Part shown: positions 1 to 6,000 of the stretch, one piece after another
Position numbering within the stretch: the stretch's first letter is position 1
Layout: the number at the start of each line of letters is the position of its first letter
DNA from: G039029935 sp039029935
GTDB taxonomy: Bacteria > Chloroflexota > Anaerolineae > Caldilineales > Caldilineaceae
Reading direction: 5' to 3'
DNA: 6,768 nucleotides
Assembly: GCA_039029935.1 (NCBI GenBank)
Contig: JBCCFC010000753.1
Location: 1-6,768, forward strand
Program-made: the position numbers and the translations under genes
Notes under the pieces: generated by a model
Told to the model about the DNA's origin: nothing
The model's database searches: none
What the model saw: the letters and a program-made list of their open reading frames with translations, nothing else

Positions 1-69
1 CGACAACGACCATTTCCATGCCCTTTCCACGCATCCCTCGTCCGCATGACCGTGAACTTTGGTGTTAGC
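1..69 (-). CDS. Possible third exon of the minus-strand gene, cut by the window edge
   Basis: After the donor at 387-382, a phase-0 exon is needed. On the minus strand an AG at 71-70 is followed by 23 open codons down to base 1, reading ANTKVHGHADEGCVERAWKW and then SLS. The frame is exactly in phase 0 and contains one cysteine. The acceptor is weak: its pyrimidine tract is poor, and the adjacent CAG (75-73) would put a TAG stop in frame. This is only a compatible continuation, not an independent gene call. Confidence 0.15.
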
Positions 70-387
70 CTACTGGCAAGCCGAACTCAGTGGTGGCTGC
101 ATGGAGTTGCACACTCTTGTAGATTACGTACTCTTGGTAACGTGGTTGCCAGCAGTCTGTCTCTTAGCAGCATATCGATTGCAAAAACAACAAATGGACA
201 TGAAGACGTTGACATTCCCCCCAGAGGGTTTCATCAGGACTAAGCAGGACTTGGCAGCACAAAAATTCCACAGACACGAGGCACCGTGAGTTATGCACAA
301 GAGGCAACACTGATATTGGTGATTACGCTAAACCGGCAGTACACTGTAGCAGCAATTTGTTAGTGCCACGTGATATTCTACACTCAC

Positions 388-497
388 AGGCTTCATTCCT
401 TGAAAACAGTCGACTCCATCATTGTCATTATTCCGACAAGCTGCCTGTACAGCCTTCACTTTTTTTGCCAGGGCCATGAAGGCGTCGAAACCCATCG
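388..497 (-). CDS. Candidate internal exon of the same minus-strand secreted-protein gene
   Basis: On the minus strand a pyrimidine-rich tract ending in CTGCTCCTGCAG (509-498) forms a strong 3' splice acceptor. It is followed by an open exon of 110 bases and then GTGAGT (387-382), the consensus donor. The exon starts with two bases (CG) that complete the codon left by the phase-1 donor at 1669, giving Ala, and then reads 36 whole codons beginning MGFDAFMALAKKVKAVQAAC and ending with a D/N-rich stretch, DGVDCFQGMKP. It therefore ends in phase 0. The product would be a small secreted, largely helical protein with at least two cysteines. The implied intron is 1171 bases. No protein family is recognised. 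The acceptor, donor and phase agreement support it; an RNA read across the junction would settle it. Confidence 0.4.
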
Positions 498-1052
498 CTG
501 CAGGAGCAGAGAAGGTGAACAAATCAATGCAAAGTTTTCGAAAAGAACGCCAATGGCAAAGGGAGAGCAATATCAGAAATAGTCAAGACAGGTGCGTACA
601 CTGGCGGGCTACTGGAGTGGTTCCTAGCTAAGTATTAATTGCTGCTATCACAATAGTTCTTGTGAGAAACTGCGAATGCTTGTGTGGAAACAATGCTTTG
701 TAGCACAGACTGATTATCTTTCACTGAGTCCCAGGCAACATGAGCCGAATATGGTGTACGCACCGGCAAGAACAGACTCGACTGTGATCAGCGACCTCGG
801 GGCTATAGTGCAACCTGTAAACTACCAGAATTGTTCCAGGCTTCTCCGCTCCATCCAGAATCTATTTTTGGGGGCAATTTCAGCAGTTTACATGTGTCCT
901 AATGAGTCTAAGAACAGTTTCAACTGACAACAAACTGACATAGGGTAAATGAAACTGAGAAAGAAAATCAGGAAGGGGAGAGCAGAGCTTATATGTTGTC
1001 ACTGCTGTTCTTGGCGTTAGTTGTGGGATGTGATAATTTAGTGCATCAGACA

Positions 1053-1074
1053 ATAGGTGCTACCATAGGTGCTA
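1053..1074. repeat. Direct repeat ATAGGTGCTA x2
   Basis: The 10-base word ATAGGTGCTA occurs at 1053-1062 and again at 1065-1074, with two bases (CC) between, giving a period of 12. This looks like a short slippage-type duplication in non-coding DNA; no function is suggested. Confidence 0.8.
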
Positions 1075-1200
1075 TATTTTGGTCATGGTTTCACACACTC
1101 CATGGACACTGATGTATGCTGAGGTGTTAGAAAGCAACTTGCTGAGGATTATGACTAGTTTTAGTGCCAATCTTATCGCTACGGTGTGTTAGCGCGAATG

Positions 1201-1237
1201 CATCTCTCTACATGCATCTCTCTACATGTATCTCTCG
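1201..1237. repeat. 14-bp tandem repeat, about 2.6 copies
   Basis: The unit CATCTCTCTACATG is present twice without change (1201-1214, 1215-1228) and is followed by a decayed partial copy TATCTCTCG (1229-1237). It is pyrimidine-rich and microsatellite-like, and too short and spacer-less to be a CRISPR array. Confidence 0.85.
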
Positions 1238-1263
1238 TTGTTTGCATCAGCAACATGCTGCTC

Positions 1264-1347
1264 TATATAACCTCGATCTGCTCTTTCATTCTTATTTTTC
1301 ATTTCCTGTGAGTCTTACTGAAGAGTAAAGACGAAAATCGAGGTTAT
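1264..1347 (+). promoter_or_regulatory. TATA-like box overlapping an 11-bp inverted repeat
   Basis: TATATAA lies at 1264-1270. The overlapping word ATAACCTCGAT (1267-1277) is repeated in perfect inversion as ATCGAGGTTAT (1337-1347), 59 bases apart. A short open frame starts at 1346, inside the second arm, and ends at 1531 next to a GTGAGT donor (1528-1533). This could be a eukaryotic core promoter with a short first exon, but AT-rich words like this are common, and the stretch also lies inside the intron proposed on the other strand. Weak support. Confidence 0.15.
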
Positions 1348-1586
1348 GAATTTACCTTCTGTAGGTTTGTTGTCATATCAAAGCAAGATCAAAGCTTTTC
1401 TCTATGGTGTTGGTGAAGATGAAGAAACATATCAAGGTGATAGGAATGTTACTTGGAGTTTCCAGGAATGCAGCCATGCAAGAAGAAAAACTCCGGTATT
1501 GATTACGTGCTGGGCTCAGAAGGAAGAGTGAGTGTGCATCAACTTGAAGCTGATGAAATCCTCAACTTCGGATTTTTCTAAACCTC

Positions 1587-1610
1587 AATTTCGCGATGCA
1601 TCGCGAAATT
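1587..1610. repeat. 24-bp perfect palindrome
   Basis: The half-site AATTTCGCGATG (1587-1598) is followed directly by its exact reverse complement (1599-1610) with no spacer. The palindrome contains two TCGCGA hexamers around a central ATGCAT. All 12 base pairs match; symmetry breaks at 1586/1611. A second small dyad, GGGAAAATTTCCC, sits nearby at 1637-1649. It could be a target for a dimeric DNA-binding protein, a cruciform, or the centre of a fold-back repeat. Confidence 0.9.
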
Positions 1611-1668
1611 TCCACGACCTAGTTGGTCTCCAGGAAGGGAAAATTTCCCCATTTCTAAGCAATCTCAC

Positions 1669-1759
1669 CATGATTTGGCAGGAACGCTCCATGGGCAAGA
1701 CTCGCTGCCGCAAAGAAGGCTGTGAACGCCACCGCCGCGAAGATTTGGCTCGAAGCCAT
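1669..1759 (-). CDS. Candidate first coding exon of a eukaryotic secreted protein (signal peptide)
   Basis: Read on the minus strand from ATG at 1759-1757, this stretch encodes 30 residues beginning MASSQIFAAVAFTAFFAAAS and ending LAHGAFLPNH. That is a classic signal peptide: short polar start, an Ala/Phe-rich hydrophobic core at about residues 6-19, and a small-residue cleavage region around S-L-A-H-G-A (residues 20-25). Immediately after codon 30 and one further base (G at 1669) comes GTGAGA (1668-1663), a good eukaryotic splice donor, giving a phase-1 exon end; without splicing the frame stops four codons later at 1657-1655. Phase-1 introns right after signal peptides are common in animal secreted proteins. 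A candidate exon in matching phase lies at 497-388 on the same strand. The Kozak context is mediocre (T at -3, G at +4) and no promoter was recognised. Family unknown. The GC-rich alanine codons could produce such a frame by chance, so confidence is moderate. Confidence 0.4.
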
Positions 1760-2229
1760 ACAGATGTTTTCAGCGGCGGAACAAAGCTGTCACCAGGGAA
1801 CTGCGAGAAGAACCTTTCTCGTAAATGAAGCACGGTACCCTCTGCGGGGAGGCAGGGTTTACTTACGGCTGGGAAGAAGTTATAGGAGTTTGGCAATTAG
1901 GAGAGAGCCAGAACGGAAAAAGGGTGAACAGAAAGGAAGGTTTGCTTTTGACATTTTTCCAACTATGTCAGGCAAACCACGCTGCAGATGCTCCGGCTTG
2001 TACCACAGCTACGGTACCGGTACTACAATGTACATTTTGAGAGTTCCTGCATGCACGCGAAGCTTGGCATTGCCGATAAAGACACAATGCGCATCCTGGT
2101 GCAAAGCTCACAAAGTGGGAATAGCCAACAGTTCGAAGGGTCACGGACCCCTGCTCCCTGGCCTGAGCTCGAGCGGCCTCGCGGCTCTGCTGTTTCATCG
2201 CTTTCACTGTGCTTTTTGCTTCTTTCTAG
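1760..2229. other. Stretch with no supported gene
   Basis: Several open frames of 70-177 codons overlap here on both strands, but none shows a recognisable domain, a Shine-Dalgarno sequence or a consistent reading on one strand. On the minus strand this would be the upstream region or 5' leader of the candidate secreted-protein gene; it contains acceptor-like tracts ending in CCTCCCCGCAG (1853-1843) and TTCTTCTCGCAG (1812-1801). On the plus strand the final bases form a long pyrimidine tract ending in CTTCTTTCTAG (2219-2229), which resembles a 3' splice site. No bacterial features were seen. Confidence 0.4.
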
Positions 2230-2254
2230 TAGCAAGAGTTATGGACTCTTGCTA
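2230..2254. repeat. Perfect 10-bp hairpin with 5-base loop
   Basis: TAGCAAGAGT (2230-2239) pairs with ACTCTTGCTA (2245-2254) around the loop TATGG. There is no following T-run, so a bacterial terminator is unlikely. Its right arm is also used in the larger fold-back 2241-2373, so the two structures compete. Confidence 0.8.
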
Positions 2255-2373
2255 GTAGATCTACATGATTGTACATGTAGTTTCTGCAGTGCATGTGGAT
2301 CTGCTCGAAAACCTTTGCTCATGTACACACGTAACAGTTTCCGAAGATCTACTGCATTGCAACAAGAGTCCAT
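2241..2373. mobile_element. Fold-back (MITE-like) element, tentative
   Basis: Three nested inverted-repeat pairs share one axis: ATGGACTCTTG (2241-2251) with CAAGAGTCCAT (2363-2373), AGTAGATCT (2254-2262) with AGATCTACT (2345-2353), and TGTACATG (2270-2277) with CATGTACA (2320-2327). A palindrome GTAGATCTAC (2255-2264) lies inside. Collinear nesting over 133 bases suggests a degenerate non-autonomous fold-back transposon or a hairpin RNA precursor. There is no transposase and no clear target-site duplication, so the mobile nature is inference; the pairings are directly visible. Confidence 0.35.
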
Positions 2374-2386
2374 GATTGCCATGTAA

Positions 2387-2539
2387 TCTTGATTGCAAGC
2401 AAGAAGACGATGTGACCAGAAAGGCAGATTGTTCTTTGCTGCATTGTCACAATTTGTGTCATGTTGGGGCCACACAAAAAAAAAACCTGCGATACTTTTT
2501 TGTACTGATACTCTCTCGTTGTAGAGGAAGGATAAAGTA
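2387..2539. other. Probable transition zone between the animal-like and bacterial parts
   Basis: No gene is seen. The stretch contains an imperfect 17-base dyad, TG-T-CACAA-T-TTGTG-T-CA (2445-2461), and a run of ten A (2476-2485) followed by CCTGCGATAC and a T6 run (2495-2501 area). I could not define a convincing sigma-70 promoter: TTGTAC at 2500-2505 has no good -10 partner at normal spacing. The change in character must lie here or slightly to the left, but no sharp boundary or duplication marks it. Confidence 0.3.
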
Positions 2540-2586
2540 GTATCACAGATTGGTTATCTGTGACGCAGGTAGCCAACCTGTGATAC
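2540..2586 (+). promoter_or_regulatory. Long hairpin / operator-like dyad upstream of the MATE operon
   Basis: A 21-base arm starting GTATCACAGATTGG (2540-2560) pairs with an arm ending CCAACCTGTGATAC (2566-2586) around the loop TGACG. By hand there are 18 Watson-Crick pairs, two G-T wobbles and one A-C mismatch. The left arm and loop also contain a separate dyad, TCACAGA-7-TCTGTGA (2543-2563), and the right half holds CAGGT-5-ACCTG (2566-2580). The structure ends 47 bases before the MATE start. Candidates are an operator for an efflux-pump repressor, a leader-RNA switch with alternative folds, or a terminator of something upstream (TGGTTTTTG follows). The presence of wobble pairs favours an RNA fold slightly, but two sites are not enough to decide. 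Confidence 0.6.
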
Positions 2587-2605
2587 TGGTTTTTGTCCAC
2601 CAGTA
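2584..2605 (+). promoter_or_regulatory. Alternative small hairpin overlapping the leader stem
   Basis: TACTGG (2584-2589) pairs with CCAGTA (2600-2605) around a ten-base loop, TTTTTGTCCA. Its left arm uses the last three bases of the long hairpin at 2540-2586, so both cannot be fully formed at once. It lies 19 bases upstream of the Shine-Dalgarno sequence of the MATE gene. It may be chance. Confidence 0.3.
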
Positions 2606-2624
2606 GACTTATCACTAAGTAAGT

Positions 2625-2629
2625 AGGAG
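2625..2629 (+). promoter_or_regulatory. Shine-Dalgarno site of the MATE gene
   Basis: AGGAG lies four bases before ATG 2634, a rather short but workable spacing. It supports this start and marks the sequence from here on as bacterial. Confidence 0.6.
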
Positions 2630-2633
2630 AACC

Positions 2634-4049
2634 ATGTCCAATACGGACCCAAAACGGCCATCTGCCGCCCAACCAAATAAACAGCCAGATGCACGACGCA
2701 CGATAATGCTCACGGCTCCTGTCGGTCAAACGCTGACCAACCTCACCATCCCCACTACTTTTGGGTTATTAGGCATGGTCGCCTTCAATCTTGTCGATAC
2801 CTTTTTTGTGGGTCAACTGGGAACGCAGCAATTAGCCGCTATCAGCTTTACCTACCCAGTGGTGATTGTGGTGTTGAGCATCTCTAGCGGCATCGGATTG
2901 GGTGGATCGGCGTTGATTGCTCATGCCATTGGTGAGGGCGATCAGGCCAGGGTGCGACGCATCACCAGTGATTTGATTCTGCTGGCATTGCTCATCGTCA
3001 TCCTCATCGCCAGCGTAGGAGTTCTCACCGTAGAACCACTTTTCACCGCGCTGGGCGCACCATCCGATGTGTTGGCACTGATTGATGACTATATGTTCAT
3101 CTGGTATATCATGGTCGTGGTGGTCTTGATTCCGCAAATTGGCAACCTCGCGATTCGTGCAACCGGAGACGCCAAAACACCCAGTATCATCATGCTTGTG
3201 GCAGTGGTCATCAATATCATCCTCGACCCCTTGCTTATCTTTGGCTGGGGTCCCTTCCCACGTTTAGAATTGGTTGGGGCAGCCTTAGCCACAGCACTAT
3301 CGCGCGTCTTCACAATGATCTATGCACTCTACATTCTCTATTTTCGCGATGACATGATCACCTTTGAATGGCCCGGACTACGAGCATTGCTCATCTCATG
3401 GCGCGATATCTTGGCAATTGGCATCCCCGCCGCCACCACCAACATGATCACACCCCTGAGCTTGGGGCTGCTGACGCGTTTGGTGGCGACACATGGCGTC
3501 GCTGCGGTGGGGGCCTTTGGTGTGGCGTCACGCATTGACTCATTAGCAATCATTGTGATCTGGAGCTTGGCAAATATTCTCAGCCCCTTTGTGGGACAAA
3601 ACTGGGGTGCGGGAAACTATGACCGTGTACGCCGTGCCATCCGGCTGAGTTTGCAATTTGCGATGGTATGGGGTGTCGTCATGCTATTGGTTCTCGCTCC
3701 ACCCGGTCGATGGATTGCGTCCATCTTTAGCGACAACCCCGAAGTCATCGACTATGTGTATCTCTACCTCTGGATTATCCCCCTGGGCTACGGCCCCCAA
3801 GGTGTGCTGCGATTAGCAGGTTTTACGCTCAATGTCCTCAACAAGCCAGTCTACTCAATGGTGTTGACGTTGATGCAAATGTTTGTTTTTTACATTCCAC
3901 TGGCCTATGCTGGCTCATACATGATGGGTGTAGCAGGCATCTTCGCTGCTGGGACGATTGCGCATACGCTAGCGAGCATCATTGCCTATCGGGTATTGAT
4001 ACAGACGGTCAATACGGAAGAACGTAGAGCTTTACAAGTCGTCAAATGA
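2634..4049 (+). CDS. MATE family efflux transporter
   Basis: This is a 471-residue inner-membrane multidrug/metabolite exporter of the MATE (NorM/DinF-like) superfamily, which couples Na+ or H+ entry to export of organic compounds. Length and hydrophobicity fit the usual 12-helix protein with two MatE repeats (about residues 30-195 and 255-415). Family signatures are visible: NLVDTFFVGQLGTQQLAA at 52-69 in helix 1, RATGDAKTPS at 175-184 followed by NIILDPLLIFGWG at 194-206, and the second-half FVGQNWGAGNYDRVRRA at 319-335. The first 25 residues are polar, a slightly long cytoplasmic tail. The start is supported by AGGAG four bases upstream. It is the first gene of the run and is preceded by the hairpin at 2540-2586, suggesting regulated expression. 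The substrate cannot be read from sequence; the downstream oxygenase and sulfotransferase suggest it may export their product. Confidence 0.95.
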   Translation: MSNTDPKRPSAAQPNKQPDARRTIMLTAPVGQTLTNLTIPTTFGLLGMVAFNLVDTFFVGQLGTQQLAAISFTYPVVIVVLSISSGIGLGGSALIAHAIGEGDQARVRRITSDLILLALLIVILIASVGVLTVEPLFTALGAPSDVLALIDDYMFIWYIMVVVVLIPQIGNLAIRATGDAKTPSIIMLVAVVINIILDPLLIFGWGPFPRLELVGAALATALSRVFTMIYALYILYFRDDMITFEWPGLRALLISWRDILAIGIPAATTNMITPLSLGLLTRLVATHGVAAVGAFGVASRIDSLAIIVIWSLANILSPFVGQNWGAGNYDRVRRAIRLSLQFAMVWGVVMLLVLAPPGRWIASIFSDNPEVIDYVYLYLWIIPLGYGPQGVLRLAGFTLNVLNKPVYSMVLTLMQMFVFYIPLAYAGSYMMGVAGIFAAGTIAHTLASIIAYRVLIQTVNTEERRALQVVK

Positions 4050-4069
4050 TTGCAATATCTTAATTTTAT

Positions 4070-4076
4070 GGAGGAA
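4070..4076 (+). promoter_or_regulatory. Shine-Dalgarno site that fixes the start of the PhyH gene
   Basis: GGAGGAA is nine bases before ATG 4086, a near-ideal arrangement. It rules against the longer reading from TTG 4050, which would put this site inside the coding region. Confidence 0.85.
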
Positions 4077-4085
4077 ACAACCAAC

Positions 4086-4949
4086 ATGTCAACAGCCATT
4101 ATCTATGACAACATTGACCTAACCCAAGAGACACCACCTGATGAGGTCGCTGCATTTTTGGATGAACCCTATATCCTGTCAGCAGAAACGCTTGACTATT
4201 ATCGAATCAACGGTTTTGCCAAAATTGAAGGGCTACTCACAGGCGAGGCACTCAACTATTTTCGTGCGATCATCGGTGCGGCGGTCGGTTATTCCTACCG
4301 CGATGATCACCGCACACTCGCAGAGAAACCCGCCTATCAGCAGAGCTTTCTACAGGCGATGCGTCTCTGTTTTCAATTCCCCGCCATTAAGCCCTTCTCC
4401 TTTTCCAAACGCTTTGCAGGAGTGGCACGTGACCTCATGCGTGTGGACCATGTACGGCTTTGGCATGACCAAGCTCTTTACAAACAGCCCCATGCACGGC
4501 TCACCAACCACCATCAGGACGCGGCGTTTTGGCCGTTGGAACCGGGTGGGCTGACCACAACGTTGTGGATGGCTCTCTGTGATGTGCCGATGGAGCGTGG
4601 CTGTATGGCCTTTGTGCCCAATTCGCATCAACTGGGTGAGAAAGAGTTTGTGGATATCTTTAATGGCACAGATGAAATGGAACGACGGTCCAAAAAGGTA
4701 CGTGAATCGGAGTGGGTTCCCCTGCCGCTTCGTGCTGGTGACGCCACCTTTCACAGCGGCTTGACCTATCACCGCGCTTTTGCCAACCAAACCGATGAAA
4801 TGCGCGAGGCCATGACCGTGATTTACTTTGGTGATGGGGCGCGCTATGAATTTAGCAATCCGCGCTTGGAACGGCACAACCGCGAAGAAGTGGGTGGATT
4901 GAGGATTGGTGCTAAGATTGATACGCCGACGACGCCGATTTTGATTTAG
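4086..4949 (+). CDS. Phytanoyl-CoA dioxygenase (PhyH) family oxygenase
   Basis: This 287-residue cytoplasmic Fe(II)/2-oxoglutarate-dependent oxygenase belongs to the PhyH family, whose members hydroxylate unactivated carbons of lipids, natural products and other small molecules. The iron-binding triad is visible: H143 and D145 in NHHQDAAFWP (141-150) and the distal H229 in HSGLTYHRAFANQTDEMREA (223-242), with R240 the likely 2-oxoglutarate carboxylate ligand. The segment MERGCMAFVPNSHQ (169-182) is the family's typical gate-strand motif ending in (P)xSH. Length is normal. The start is chosen at ATG 4086 because of GGAGGAA upstream. It lies 36 bases after the MATE stop and 57 before the sulfotransferase, in the same direction, so co-transcription is likely. 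The product could be the hydroxyl group that the next enzyme sulfates; this is inference. The substrate is not predictable, and PhyH proteins are very diverse. Confidence 0.93.
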   Translation: MSTAIIYDNIDLTQETPPDEVAAFLDEPYILSAETLDYYRINGFAKIEGLLTGEALNYFRAIIGAAVGYSYRDDHRTLAEKPAYQQSFLQAMRLCFQFPAIKPFSFSKRFAGVARDLMRVDHVRLWHDQALYKQPHARLTNHHQDAAFWPLEPGGLTTTLWMALCDVPMERGCMAFVPNSHQLGEKEFVDIFNGTDEMERRSKKVRESEWVPLPLRAGDATFHSGLTYHRAFANQTDEMREAMTVIYFGDGARYEFSNPRLERHNREEVGGLRIGAKIDTPTTPILI

Positions 4950-5006
4950 TCGATGCTATGACAGATTGGGTAAAATGGGGAGCGCAACTTCCAGGAATAA
5001 CAAATC

Positions 5007-5969
5007 ATGATATCAGAACAGCCGCAAGTGACACACGTCTATAGAAATCACCATATGGATAGCACCCGTTGGGATGGTTATGCGCCCCGTGAGGATGACA
5101 TTGTTATTTCAACGTCGATTAAGTCTGGCACCACTTGGGTTCAGACTATCGTACGAGAGCTGATCGCTCATGATATAGACAGCCGTGATGCTGGTCAGCC
5201 CAAACAAATACCGCTTCCTGACAACGGATCCAGTTTTTGGGTTGAGGCAACATTTAGCCGTGACGTTGGCGTTATGCATGAGCAGCTAGAGGCGCAAAAA
5301 CATCGTCGTTTTCTCAAATCGCATGTGCCGTTGGATGGGTTGCCGTATTACCCTCAAGTCAAATATGTGGTGATCGGGCGGGATGCGCGCGATGTTTTTA
5401 TGTCGTTATGGAACCATTTCAGTAACTATGAAGACGATTTCTATCAAAAGCTTGATGAAGTTTCTGCTTTGCTCAGTGGGCCATGCCCACGCTGCCCCGA
5501 AGATATTCACAGCTTTTGGGAAGGCTGGATCAACCAAGGTTGGTTTGACTGGGAACAAGAAGGCTATCCGTTTTGGGGAAACATGCATCATGCCCAAACT
5601 TGGTGGCATTATCGCCATTTGGACAACGTTGAGATGTTCCACTATGATGATTTGTTGACCGACACAGTGGGGGAGATAAAGCGAATCGCTGAACTTCTTG
5701 GTATTGAGATTTCGGATGAGGCTCTGTCTGCGATTGTCGAGTACAGCAGCTTATCTGCCATGCGACAAAGAAAGCTCGCGGCTGGTTCCCATGCCTTTTT
5801 AAAAGGGGGCGGGAACACCTTCTATAACAAAGGGACAAACGGTCGTTGGCGGGGTGTATTGTCAGACGATGAACTAGCCATGTATGAGAAAACCAAATCT
5901 CAGGTCTTGAGCTTGGCGTGTGCGCGCTGGTTAGAACAGGGAAGGAAAGCTCTGAGGCCCGTACCTTAG
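5007..5969 (+). CDS. Sulfotransferase (Sulfotransfer_1 family, PAPS-dependent)
   Basis: This 320-residue soluble sulfotransferase moves a sulfo group from PAPS to a hydroxyl or amine of a small acceptor. It resembles the cytosolic aryl/alkyl sulfotransferase type. Motifs in order: the 5'-phosphosulfate loop STSIKSGTTW (35-44), KSHVP (104-108) with the catalytic base H106, the 3'-phosphate site YVVIGRDARDVFMSLWNHF (120-138) with R125 and S133, FHYDDL (211-216), and the C-terminal PAPS-binding KGTNGRWRG (275-283). All key residues are present, so it should be active. AGGA at 4993-4996, ten bases before ATG, supports the start. A C-x2-C pair (C160, C163) in the middle is unusual and may be structural. 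It follows the PhyH gene by 57 bases, which suggests the two act in sequence on one compound. The acceptor is unknown. Confidence 0.95.
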   Translation: MISEQPQVTHVYRNHHMDSTRWDGYAPREDDIVISTSIKSGTTWVQTIVRELIAHDIDSRDAGQPKQIPLPDNGSSFWVEATFSRDVGVMHEQLEAQKHRRFLKSHVPLDGLPYYPQVKYVVIGRDARDVFMSLWNHFSNYEDDFYQKLDEVSALLSGPCPRCPEDIHSFWEGWINQGWFDWEQEGYPFWGNMHHAQTWWHYRHLDNVEMFHYDDLLTDTVGEIKRIAELLGIEISDEALSAIVEYSSLSAMRQRKLAAGSHAFLKGGGNTFYNKGTNGRWRGVLSDDELAMYEKTKSQVLSLACARWLEQGRKALRPVP

Positions 5970-5984
5970 ATAGCTAGGAGTAGC

Positions 5985-5991
5985 AGGAGGT
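5985..5991 (+). promoter_or_regulatory. Strong Shine-Dalgarno site of the AhpD-like gene
   Basis: AGGAGGT is nine bases before ATG 6001, a full anti-16S match. It confirms the start of this otherwise damaged gene and shows that its translation signal is intact. Confidence 0.85.
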
Positions 5992-6000
5992 CACAAGTTT

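Larger units (their letters stand above)
498..1668. other. Gene-free stretch, read as intron of the candidate minus-strand gene
   Basis: No convincing open frame is present on either strand; the longest frames here (about 60-85 codons) have no recognisable domain and look like chance. The stretch holds short repeats described separately: a 10-bp direct repeat at 1053-1074, a 14-bp tandem repeat at 1201-1237, a TATA-like box within an 11-bp inverted repeat at 1264-1347, and a 24-bp palindrome at 1587-1610. If the exons at 1759-1669 and 497-388 are real, all of it is intron. No tRNA, rRNA or bacterial transposase was recognised. Confidence 0.35.

Noticed and set aside
59..289. 76-codon plus-strand frame with a hydrophobic stretch and a GTGAGT at its end
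   Set aside because: It starts at TTG without a ribosome site, and one hydrophobic patch is weak evidence; overlaps the possible third exon of the minus-strand gene.
1053..1074. Target-site duplication of an inserted element
   Set aside because: The two copies are only two bases apart, leaving no room for an insertion.
1201..1237. CRISPR-like repeat
   Set aside because: Units are 14 bases, adjacent and without spacers; this is a simple tandem repeat.
1585..1896. 103-codon minus-strand open frame
   Set aside because: It overlaps the signal-peptide exon in another frame, has basic low-information sequence, and ends inside the palindrome; no family recognised.
1722..2255. 177-codon open frame starting at GTG
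   Set aside because: No domain, no ribosome-binding site, odd composition and overlap with several other open frames; it reads across the reverse complement of the signal-peptide exon, which explains its alanine-rich start.
2540..2595. Rho-independent terminator
   Set aside because: The stem is strong, but the following T-run is short and set off by TGG, and there is no upstream bacterial gene to terminate; a regulatory role for the following operon is preferred.
4050..4085. TTG start for the PhyH gene, 12 codons longer
   Set aside because: The Shine-Dalgarno GGAGGAA at 4070-4076 lies inside this extension and is ideally placed for ATG 4086.
4350..4877. 175-codon minus-strand frame opposite the PhyH gene
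   Set aside because: Shadow of the PhyH coding sequence, which has clear catalytic motifs on the plus strand.
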